Origin: Histomonas meleagridis | Taxonomy: Eukaryota; Parabasalia; Tritrichomonadida; Dientamoebidae | Length of the DNA stretch: 64,000 nucleotides | NCBI GenBank assembly: GCA_020186115.1 | Contig: WSYJ01000015.1 | Location: forward strand, 77,501-141,500 | Direction: 5' to 3' | In this document: positions 11,160 to 20,996 of the stretch, piece by piece | How the letters are laid out: each line of letters begins with the position of its first letter | Position numbering within the stretch: the stretch's first letter is position 1 | The notes under the pieces: model-generated | Told to the model about the DNA's origin: nothing | The model's database searches: none | Seen by the model: the letters and a program-made list of their open reading frames with translations, nothing else | Program-made: the position numbers and the translations under genes

Positions 11160-14100
11160 AAACCATTTTCTGAAGCATGAATAAATGCTGTTTTATATAA
11201 TTATACTAAATTCCAAACATCACAAGCAAATATAAAATTATTGAAAAAATATTTAATAAAAATGAATGATCGTCCTTAATTTTTGTGAGTGTTTTTTCAC
11301 TTTTTAGAAGCGCTTTTACAGTTTCAATATCGTTGTTTTTTGCTGCAATTATAAGTGCTGTTTTAAATTTAATAATAAAATTCCAAATACTTTGTTGAAA
11401 CATAAAAAAATTACAAAAAGCTTTCAATCAAACGAATAAACATCTACAGCATTTACATTGATATGTTCTTGCGTAAGAAGTAATTTAACTATTGAAGTAT
11501 GCTGAAATTTTGCTGCCAACATAAGTGCTGTCTTAAATTTTTTGTTGAAATTCCATATGTTTTTGTAAAACAGAAAACATTTACCAAAAACTTTCAATCA
11601 AACAAATAAACATTAGCAATATTTAGATAAAGTTTTTTATGTATAAGAAATGAATTAACAATTTCAACATTGCCAGATTTTATTGCCCACATAAAGGCTG
11701 TTGTAAATAATTTCATTAAATTCCAAATATTTTATTGAATTACTAAATAGCAATAGAAAATATTGATTCAAACAAACGAATATCTTTATCATTAATGTTA
11801 ATCTTATTTTGTTTAAGAAGTAGTTTAGTGGTTTTTATATTATTGAATTTAGATGCTAAAATAAGTGGTGTTTCAAATTAACGAATGGAATTTTAAAAAA
11901 TATTTTGATACATTAAATTTTAATATGAAATTTTAAATGAAATTATTAAATATTTTTTTGATTTATATCACCTTTTTGTATAAGTATTTCAACAACTTCA
12001 CTATAATCATTTTTGGATGCTAACATAAGTGCTGTTTCAAATTAATAAAAGAAAACCCATAAAATAATTTAATACATCAAATAAATATATAAAATATTAT
12101 GAATAATAATAAAACATTTTTTGCATTAATATCAATTTTTAGATTAATAAGGAATTTAATAATTTCAATATGATTATTTTTGGATGCTAACATAAGTGCT
12201 GTTTCAAATTAATAAAAGAAAACCCATAAAATAATTTAATACATCAAATAAATATATAAAATATTATGAATAATAATAAAACATTTTTTTCGTTTATATT
12301 TATACATCTTTGCTTCAGAAGTATTCCAACAACTTCACTATAATCATTTTTGGATGCTAACATAAGTGCTGTTTCAAATTAATAAAAGAAAATCCATAAA
12401 TTATTTTAATACATCAAATAAATATATAAAATATTATGAATAATAATAAAACACTTTTTGCATTAACATCAATATTTAGATGTAAAAGAAGAGACATAAC
12501 AACCTCTTTGTATCCTTTATTTGATGCTATAATAAGTGCTGTTTCGAAAAAATTGTATAATTATCATATTATCATTTGAAATATTAAATAATTAAATTAA
12601 AAATTAAATATCAAAATTAAACATTTTTTGCATTGATATCAATTCCTTTTTGTTTAACAAATGAATAAACAATTTCATCATAATTATTTTTAGATGCTAA
12701 CATAATTGCTGTTTCAAATTATTTAAATTAATTCCAAACATTTATATAATACATCAAATAAGAATGTGAAATTTTATAAATATTAATAAAACATTTTTTG
12801 CGTTAATATCTATTCCTTTTTGCTTGATAAGTTTATGAACAACTTTGATATGACCATTTTTAGATGCTAACATAAGTGATGTTTCAAATCAATCATCAAA
12901 AAATCAAAAACTAATATGAAATATTAAATAAAAATATGAGGTATTATAAATAATAATAAAACATTTTTTTCGTTTATATTTATCCCTTTTTGCTCGATAA
13001 GTATTTCAACAACTTCGATATAACCATTTTTAGATGCTAACATAAGTGCTGTTTCAAATTAATAAAAGAAAATCCATAAATTATTTTAATACATCAAATA
13101 AATATATAAAATATTATGAATAATAATAAAACATTTTTTGCATTAACATCAATATTTAGATGTAAAAGAAGAGACATAACAACCTCTTTGTATCCTTTAT
13201 TTGATGCTATAATAAGTGCTGTTTCGAAAAAATTGTATAATTATCATATTATCATTTGAAATATTAAATAATTAAATTAAAAATTAAATATCAAAATTAA
13301 ACATTTTTTGCATTGATATCAATTCCTTTTTGTTTAACCAATAAATCAACAATTTCATCATAATTATTTTTAGATGCTAATATAAGCAAAGTTTCAAATC
13401 AATTGAATGTATATTATGTAATATGACGGAACATAAAATAAAGGAATTTTAATTTGTAATGAAATAAATAAAAATTCTTAATATTAATCCCAATATTATT
13501 TTGTTTAAGAAGTTTTTTAACAATTTTAGTATGTCCAAATTCTGTTGCTAACATAAGTGCAGTTTCATATCATTTAAATTAATACCAAATATTAATTTTG
13601 TACATCAAGCAAATGAAGTAAATTGCTAATAAAGGAAATCGATATTCATTGCATTTACATCAGTTTTCTGTTGTTTAAGAAGTAATTTAACAACTTCAGT
13701 GTAACCATTTTGTGATGCAATAATTAATGCTGTATCAAATGAAATAAATTACTTTCAAGATATCATATGATATATCAAATTAATGAAATAAATATCAAAT
13801 AAGATAATTTTATATTTTTTTGATTTATATCTACATCTTTTTGCTCAAGAAGTAATTTAACAATTTCACTATTATGATTTTTAGATGCCAATATTAATGC
13901 AGTTTCAAATCAATTTAATAAATATTAAATATTATTTTGTAACATCTTCTTTATGTAATAAATACTAAACAAAATAATTTTATATTTTTTTGATTTATAT
14001 CATATCCTTTTTGTTGAAGAAGGACTTTAGTAATATCAGCATGATCATTTTTAATTGCTAAAAGTAATGCATTTTCAAAATAATTTAATAAATATTGAAT

Positions 14101-16775
14101 ACGAATTTGAAATATTAAATTTTATGTATAAATTTTAATCATAATTAATTAATATTATTAACCTTGAAATCGAGATCTTTTTTTTCAAGAAGTACATTAA
14201 CAATATCGCTATGACCATTTTCAGATGCAATCATTAAAGCAGTTTCAAATTTTTCGAAAAAAAATTAAATACTTATTTAAAACATTACAAAATCGAATAA
14301 GACTTCAAATAAAATATAAATATATTTTGTTCATTAATCTTGATGTTATTTCTGTTAAGAAGTAAAATTACAATTTCTGTTTGATGTTGTATAGTTGCGA
14401 TAATAAGTGCTGTATTAAATTCATTCTTCAAACTCCGAGTAATAGGATGTTATATGAAATAAATGAATGAAATTTTAGATAAATCAAATAAATATTTTTC
14501 AAATTAAGATCAATTTTTTTTTGTCTCACAAGTAATTTCACTAAGTTTCTATAACCATGATCTGATGCTATCATAAGTGCTGTTTCAAATTAATTCTAAT
14601 AATTCCAAATATTAATTCGAAATAATAAAAAAATAATATAAATTTCGATTTAAATAAATATATATTTTGAGTATTTATATCTAAATCTTTTTGTTTGAGA
14701 AGAAATTGGATAATATCCATGTTATTATTTATTGATGACAAAAGAAAAGATAAAGAAAATTTTAAAAATAAACAGTAAAAAATTAATTTATACGTGAAAT
14801 ATATTAAATCTATTTCGAATTAAAAAAGTAAATACCTTTATCATTAAGTTTGATTGTATTTTGTTCAAAGAGTAATTTTATGATATCAGAATGATTATTT
14901 TCAGATGCCATAATAATTGCCATTTTATATAACAGGATTAAATAATAAATATTGATTTAGAATATAAAGCATATTAAATTAACTTCTAATAATGCAATAA
15001 GATATTAATGATAAATGGCTCAATAGTTTTTTGTTGAAGAAGCAATTCTATGATTTTTTTATATCCTTTCTCCGAAGCTAAAATAAATGCTATTTTAAAA
15101 GACACGAATAAGCAACGAATATAAATATCATATAATAAATGAAAGAATAAAATTTCTTATAAATTAGAAAAACATTTCTAATACTTTCGGTTAAATTATT
15201 TTGCTTAAGAAGAAATTTAATCATATTTTTATTCCCTATTTCTGATGCATAAAAAGCAACTATATGAAAAAATATTAATTAATATTCAATAATATTTTGA
15301 TATATTAAGAAATATATTCAAATATAATACAAAACAAAAAAACATACTTATCATATGAATCAAATCTTTTATGTTCAATAAATATTTTTACAACATCTAT
15401 ATAACCGTTTTCAATTGCAAGTTTAAGGGCAAAATCGAATAATCAAAATGAATTCCAATCATAAGTTTAAAACATTAAATTATTATGTTTAATATTAATC
15501 ATAATAAATGAATATTTTTTGTATTAATATTTATATTCTTTTGATCAAGAATTAATTTCACAATTTCACTGTGACCATTTTTAGATGCCAATATAAGTGC
15601 TGTATCAAATTAGTCAGATAAAATCCAGAAATTAATTTAGTACATAAATTATATTTGTAAAACTTCAAATCAAATGATGAAAAATTTATTGTATCGATTT
15701 GTATATTTATTTGTCTAAGAAGCAATTTTATACATTCATTGTGATCCTTTTCATATGAGGAAAGAATTGATGCTTTAAAATTCCATAATAATCCTTAAAT
15801 ATTAAAACAAAGCATGAATTTGAAATTAAACATCCTATACAAATAAAAAAATAATTTTGAAAAATGGACTTTATATTTTTTATAATCTTGTATTAACTTA
15901 CATATTGCTGAAGGTATATAATACGATGCCAACATAAATTGTTTTTCAAATAATAAAAGTTAATATATAATAAAATTATAAAACTTTTTCCTTTTTCCTT
16001 GAATTTTTATATTTTTGTTTGACGTAGAGATCAATATCCTTTCTCGAAGGGAAATTTGATCCGATCATAAGTGCTGTAAGAAACAAATATGATAAATACC
16101 AAATATTGTATTGAAGCTTGATACCATTTGAATTAATTTCAATAAAATCAAAGGAAAATTTTGTATATTAACATCAATGCTTCTATTCTGAAGAAGTGAT
16201 TTGACAATATCATGATTACCTTTTCCCATTGCATACATAAGAGCTGTTTGTAATTATTATAATAAATTCCGATTATTACTTTGAAACATAAAATTATTAT
16301 AAATAATATTATATGAATATAACAAACACTCACTTCATTGATATTGATATTTTTTTTTAGAAATAATTGAACAATATCAGCTTTACCAACATAAGAAGCA
16401 ATCATAAGTGCTGTCTCAAATATTATAATTGATTTCCAAATAATATATCGAAACAAAAAAACATTCAAACATATTTTTTAAAATATAAATAAAAATTTTG
16501 AGAATTAATTTCTATGTTTTCTTGCTTAAGAAGTAATTTAACAATGTTAATATTACCACACCAAGCTGCAAACATAATAGCTGTACAAAACATCTAATAA
16601 AAATTCCAAAAAATAATAATTTTAAATATATAATAAGTAAAATAGACACCAAGATATCAAAAATATCATCTTTTTCATTAACGTTAATCTTTTTTGCAAG
16701 AAGTTTATTAAGAACACGAATATTGCCGTTACAGGTCGATTCAATAAGTGACGCAAAGTCAAATTTTATATTGAA
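11160..16775 (-). repeat. Ankyrin cassette array B (about 34 units, 170 bp period, minus strand)
   Basis: Reading the minus strand, about 34 ankyrin-coding cassettes follow one another. On the plus strand the marker TGCTGT, or its variant, falls at 11186, 11356, 11526, 11696, 11866, 12030, 12197, 12367, 12537, 12707, 12877, 13047 and on to 16749. By hand count about 26 of 33 intervals are exactly 170; the rest are 133, 164, 167, 168, 171 or 173. Each unit has about 28-30 open ankyrin codons and then an 80 nt AT-rich spacer that usually contains stops. The dozen units I translated are all open, even strongly diverged ones such as 14748, 15088, 15258, 15428 and 16749. No N-terminal ankyrin-gene domain is found upstream of 16775. 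No continuous ORF is possible because 170 is not divisible by three. Confidence 0.85.
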
Positions 16776-17381
16776 ATTTTGAAAACATATAAAAATCGTC
16801 TAACAGAACGAAAATACTGTTCCGAAATACTTTTTTCCTTTTTCTTTGATGAACTTGAAAGGATCCTTATCTTTGCATTCGACCAAGCTTATCCCTATAT
16901 ATGTGAAATTCGGTTCCAACTTTTTTTCCATTTGGCCTCGAATATTTTGGCATTTTTTAATTCGAATTAAAAAAACATTTATTTAAACTTCTTTTTCACC
17001 CAGGATATCGGTTTTTACGGTTTTCAAATTCATCTGTACAGATGAGATGGGGGCAAAATGAAATGGATCACCAAAATAAAATGAGTAAAAACCACCTGTG
17101 TTGACTGATTGTTTGAGACATTTGTTGATACCAACCCATAACTAATTTGTTTTCTTTGTGCATCATCTTACAATTTGGGAACGTACGAACTTTATTATCT
17201 GATCCTGAGAAAGCGTTTGCTCAAAGTTCGTACACAACTTTTAACTGTGATAATCCATTTTTACTTCCACGAGAATCGTTGTACGGAAAAAACAAAACGA
17301 AACTGATAAACGCACGAAAAGTCGTCAAATAATAACTTCATCAAAACTCCAAAAAACAAAAGATTTGATTAGACATCATTT
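16776..17381. other. Intergenic region with an 11 bp inverted repeat
   Basis: No convincing gene. A perfect inverted repeat has arms GTACGAACTTT (17183-17193) and AAAGTTCGTAC (17223-17233), separated by 29 bases. It could be a hairpin or a palindromic protein-binding site. The minus strand above 16780 contains a short open stretch beginning MPKYSRPNGK, which I do not trust as a gene. Confidence 0.45.
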
Positions 17382-19379
17382 TTATGGACGTTCAATAAGC
17401 TCTGGGACTGGGTGTGTCTTGTAGAACTCGACGACTTCCTTTGCCTTTTCAGCCACAACCTCCGGCACAAGACCGAAGTGTTTGTACACATGAGCAGCAG
17501 GTGCAGACAATCCGAATGTTTCGACTCCCAAATGCTTATGTGAATATTTGCTCCAACCGAATGAAACGCCAGCTTCAACGGAGACCACAGGCACGTCCTT
17601 TGGGAAACATTCTCTAATGTAATCCAATGGCTGTTCATTGAATATATCCATGCAAGGCATAGACACGACTTGAACTGGGAAGTCGAGTAACTTTGCAGCC
17701 TTCAAAGCTAAGTCTACTTCGGTACCAGTTGCAACCATTACGAGCTTAGGGCTGTCGACTTTCTTGCAAACGTAACCACCTCTTAAGGCGCCGTCGAATG
17801 AAGCGCCTTCGATAGGAGGAGCGTTTTGACGTGATAATGCCATTACTGCGGGTCGACTTGGTCCGGTCATTGCAGCTGTGTAACAAGCTGAGACTTCGAG
17901 CATGTCTGCTGGCCTCATTAAAAGTGCGCCTGGAAGTGCTCTAACAGCAGCGAAGCTTTCTACGTTTTGATGTGTGGCACCATCTTCTCCAACGCCAATT
18001 GAATCATGTGTTAGGACAAGTAATTCACGTAAGTGATCTAATGATGCAACACGTAATGATGGTAATAAGTATTGGACGAAGACAAAGAAAGTGGCAGTAA
18101 ATGGTACAAGTCCTTTGAAGCCATAATACGCAATACCATTTGCAATTGCTTGCATTGCATGCTCACGAATACCAAACTCTAAGTAGCGCCCTTGGTAGTT
18201 TCCTGGCTTGAAAGTGGTTTGGCCATTTAATGCAGTGTTGTTGGATGGCGTTAAGTCTGCTGATCCTCCAACAAGTCCTGGAACATTTTGGGCAAGGACA
18301 TTTAAGACTTGTCCTGATGAAACGCGTGTCGCAATGTTCTTATCATCATTCATTGGCATGAATTTCTTGAAATCTTCGAGTTTAAAGTCGCCATTGATTA
18401 ATTGTTGTAATTCGGCATACTCAGCTGGATACTTCTTGGCATATTCGGCATATGTGGCGTTCCATTTCTCAACAAGTGAATGGGTATTTTCACGAACTTT
18501 GTCATAGTACTCATAAACTTCTTGTGGAACAACAAAGAACTCATCAGGCTTGAAGCCAAAGTGTTCTTTGAGATGTGCAAGTTGGTCTTTGTTGAGTGGT
18601 GTGCCATGAACCTTTGGCGAGTTGGCAAGTTCAGAGCCATAACCAATTGTGGTATGAAGATCAATAAGAACTGGCTTATCTGTAACTTTGAGGGCTTCGT
18701 CAATGGCGGCTTCAATGGCCTTGAGATCAGTATTTGCGTCCTCAACTGTGATTGTATGCCAGCCACATGCACGGAATCTCATTTGAACATCTTCCTTGAA
18801 GGCAATGTCTGTGCTACCACTGATTGTGATTTTATTATCATCCCAGAAGACGATGAGGTTGTTAAGATGGTTATGACCAGCATATGAAACTGCTTCATAC
18901 TGAACGCCTTCCATAAGATCACCATCAGAGGCAATGCAGAAGACTCTGTTATCAAAGATAGTGCAATCTGGCTTGTTGTACCTGTTGGCAACATGAAGTG
19001 AGGCTACTGCAAGACCAACTGCATTTGAGATACCTTGACCAAGTGGACCTGTAGTAACTTCGATTTCAGGAACAAGATGATGTTCTGGGTGACCAGCTGT
19101 TTTGCTTTGATATTGACGGAATTGCTTTAAATCATCAATAGAGAGTATACGGCTGTGAATGTGAAGAAGAGAATAAATGAGAGATGATGCATGACCAGGG
19201 CTAAGAACGAAACGGTCGCGGTTAATCCAGTTTGGTTCAAATTTAAGATACTTGGACCATATTGTATGAGCAACTGGAGCAAGACCAAGTGGAGCACCTG
19301 AGTGACCAGAGTTGGCTTTATGGACTGTGTCCATAGCAAGAACGCGGAGAGCGTTGACGCAACGATTCTCAATTTCCAT
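17382..19379 (-). CDS. Transketolase
   Basis: The 665-residue protein (start MEIENRCVNALRVLAMD) matches full-length transketolase (EC 2.2.1.1), which moves two-carbon units between sugar phosphates in the non-oxidative pentose phosphate pathway. The thiamine-diphosphate/magnesium motif is clear (SDGDLMEGVQYEA ... DDNKITISG). The pyrimidine domain has the catalytic-Glu segment LEFGIREHAM and HDSIGVGEDGATHQ. A bacterial-like C-terminal domain ends in ELIERP. The open frame extends upstream only to a GTG that lies inside the AAAAGTGACA box, so the ATG at 19379 is chosen; it lies nine bases after that box. Codon use is C/G-richer than in most neighbours, which suggests high expression. Divergent to the Rab-like gene at 19971. 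Confidence 0.96.
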   Translation of the reverse strand: MEIENRCVNALRVLAMDTVHKANSGHSGAPLGLAPVAHTIWSKYLKFEPNWINRDRFVLSPGHASSLIYSLLHIHSRILSIDDLKQFRQYQSKTAGHPEHHLVPEIEVTTGPLGQGISNAVGLAVASLHVANRYNKPDCTIFDNRVFCIASDGDLMEGVQYEAVSYAGHNHLNNLIVFWDDNKITISGSTDIAFKEDVQMRFRACGWHTITVEDANTDLKAIEAAIDEALKVTDKPVLIDLHTTIGYGSELANSPKVHGTPLNKDQLAHLKEHFGFKPDEFFVVPQEVYEYYDKVRENTHSLVEKWNATYAEYAKKYPAEYAELQQLINGDFKLEDFKKFMPMNDDKNIATRVSSGQVLNVLAQNVPGLVGGSADLTPSNNTALNGQTTFKPGNYQGRYLEFGIREHAMQAIANGIAYYGFKGLVPFTATFFVFVQYLLPSLRVASLDHLRELLVLTHDSIGVGEDGATHQNVESFAAVRALPGALLMRPADMLEVSACYTAAMTGPSRPAVMALSRQNAPPIEGASFDGALRGGYVCKKVDSPKLVMVATGTEVDLALKAAKLLDFPVQVVSMPCMDIFNEQPLDYIRECFPKDVPVVSVEAGVSFGWSKYSHKHLGVETFGLSAPAAHVYKHFGLVPEVVAEKAKEVVEFYKTHPVPELIERP

Positions 19380-19388
19380 TGGGATAAA

Positions 19389-19398
19389 TGTCACTTTT
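19389..19398 (-). promoter_or_regulatory. AAAAGTGACA box upstream of transketolase
   Basis: The ten-base box AAAAGTGACA lies 9 nt before the ATG. The same box, in the same orientation, lies close before the Argonaute, Sec13 and Vps8-like start codons. It probably overlaps the transcription start. Its reverse complement contains TCACTT, which fits the T. vaginalis initiator. Confidence 0.5.
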
Positions 19399-19936
19399 AG
19401 AAAACGATGAACTTATTTCAGTTTTCGGTTTATTAAACTCAATTTTGATAATTCATCGTTTTTGCGGTTGTAACAGTTCACATCTCCGTAAACTCAAAAA
19501 ACCAAGCGCCTTAACGTGCGATCTTCAACGTTGAAATTTTAAACTTGTTACATAAAACACTTCTTATTTTAGAATAAATCATGGCAATTTAAATTTAACA
19601 AAAGACTTAACAGAATTAACACTAAAACAACTTCAAAAGAACTTAAAAATGTTAACATATCTTTGATTAAAAATCTATTCATATTAATATATAGCAGTTA
19701 AACATGATACTAAATATATTATCGCATAGTTTTTTACTAATAAAGTTTTTGAACGACGTTCAACTCGAATCTATTTAAAGCTGCAACAATTGATAGACGG
19801 AATTTATGGGATTTTTAAAGGTTACATATATTGCCAAAAGAATGTTGCTGTTAATTAATTTGTCATAATTCGGATTTCCATTTTAAAACAAGGATATTGT
19901 ATGGTTCGTGCATGTTAACACCTGGAAAAATTAAGC
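19399..19936. other. Divergent intergenic region, transketolase / Rab-like GTPase
   Basis: About 540 bases of AT-rich sequence between two divergent genes. No ORF or RNA recognised apart from the boxes listed at its ends. Confidence 0.5.
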
Positions 19937-19944
19937 GACCGTTA
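19937..19944 (+). promoter_or_regulatory. M3-like box GACCGTTA before the Rab-like gene
   Basis: GACCGTTA fits the M3 core-promoter consensus described in T. vaginalis (a Myb-like site). It is followed two bases later by CCTTC, one base off the M5 initiator CCTTT. The ATG lies 26 bases downstream. Confidence 0.5.
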
Positions 19945-19970
19945 TCCTTCCGAAATACATTTTGAAAAAA

Positions 19971-20570
19971 ATGGAGAAAAATGTAAAATTAAAACTTATA
20001 CTCCTCGGGGAAAGTGGTTCAGGAAAGACTTCAATTATGAGACAGTATTGTAATGGTACTTTTGATGAAAATCCATTAATAACAATTGGGAATGATTTTG
20101 GTTCCCGTACAATCACAGTAAATGACATAGAAGTAAAAATATCGATTTGGGATACATCTGGAGGAGAGGCTTATAAAAATATATGTTGGTCGTATGCTCG
20201 TCATGCAGATGGAGTAATTTTTGTTTTTGATCTTACTCAACCTTCATCATTTACATCTCTTAATTATATATATAACAAGGTTACCAATGGATGTAGTTTT
20301 AAATTCAATAATCCATATCCATTTTTAATTGTTGGAAACAAAACAGATCTTAACAAAAAAACGGTTTCACAATATACGATTGATAACTACAAAGATTCGA
20401 ATAATATTAATCTTTACTATGATGTTTCAGCAAAGACAGGAGAAAACTTAGATAAAGCGTTTTATGATTTAGTCAAATTAATTTTGGAAAGAACAGAACC
20501 AGAACCTGATGCATCCGTTCCTATAGAACATATAGATAATGAGAATACGCAAACATGGATGCCATGTTAA
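19971..20570 (+). CDS. Atypical Rab-like small GTPase
   Basis: A 199-residue Ras-superfamily GTPase, presumably acting in membrane traffic. It has a P-loop (GESGSGKTS), a switch I region with threonine (LITIG), switch II WDTSGGE in place of the usual WDTAGQE, guanine-specificity NKTD, and SAK. The glutamine normally needed for GTP hydrolysis is replaced by glycine, so intrinsic hydrolysis may be reduced. The C-terminus ends in a lone Cys (WMPC) and not in CC, CXC or CAAX, so prenylation is uncertain. The open frame extends three codons further to a TTG, but the ATG at 19971 is the likely start, just after M3/M5-like boxes. The subfamily cannot be assigned by eye. Confidence 0.85.
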   Translation: MEKNVKLKLILLGESGSGKTSIMRQYCNGTFDENPLITIGNDFGSRTITVNDIEVKISIWDTSGGEAYKNICWSYARHADGVIFVFDLTQPSSFTSLNYIYNKVTNGCSFKFNNPYPFLIVGNKTDLNKKTVSQYTIDNYKDSNNINLYYDVSAKTGENLDKAFYDLVKLILERTEPEPDASVPIEHIDNENTQTWMPC

Positions 20571-20996
20571 AACAAAATAAAAATTTCTTTCTCAACAATT
20601 CTTTGCCACAAAAATAAACGGCTTCTATTGCAATCAATGAGGGGGACCCCCAAATGTCACTTTTCCTTAAGCCCAAAAATTTTCTTGTGAGATCTCACTG
20701 CATTTTATAAAAAAATATTATAATATTTATAACATTTATTAAACTCAATATATATATATATATATTCTTGAACATTTTAATCACTAAATAGTTTTATTAA
20801 TAAATATTTCATTACAAGCTTGTTATCGATTCATTGGAACACTTTCATAAGGTTAAAACCTTGTAGTGCTAAAACTAGAAACACGCATTATACCCAAAAA
20901 GTTTATAAAGTGAATTTGTTTTTTCTTTTGAAAAGTTTAAATAAACTTTAAGAATTAATTCCATAACAAAAAATTTAATCTATTTGAAACCAAAAG
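20571..20996. other. Intergenic region with palindrome and a shared repeat
   Basis: Contains the palindrome GGGGGACCCCC (20641-20651), a TGTCACTTTT box (20656-20665, minus-strand AAAAGTGACA) and a 24 bp segment at 20666-20689 that recurs in inverted orientation at 27585-27608. An M3-like site is present on the minus strand at 20616-20623. There is also a short TA run near 20753-20764. No gene seen; both flanking genes end here. Confidence 0.6.

Noticed and set aside
11160-16775. Ordinary GT-AG introns between ankyrin cassettes
   Set aside because: The only nearby 3' AG is in the coding ACAGCA. Joining GT(TTTATT) to ACAG| shifts the frame in both arrays and runs into stops; the AG is also lost in units with ACACCA, ACATCA or ACTTTG.
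17147-17332. Small plus-strand ORF near the 11 bp inverted repeat
   Set aside because: Starts with TTG and shows no protein features.
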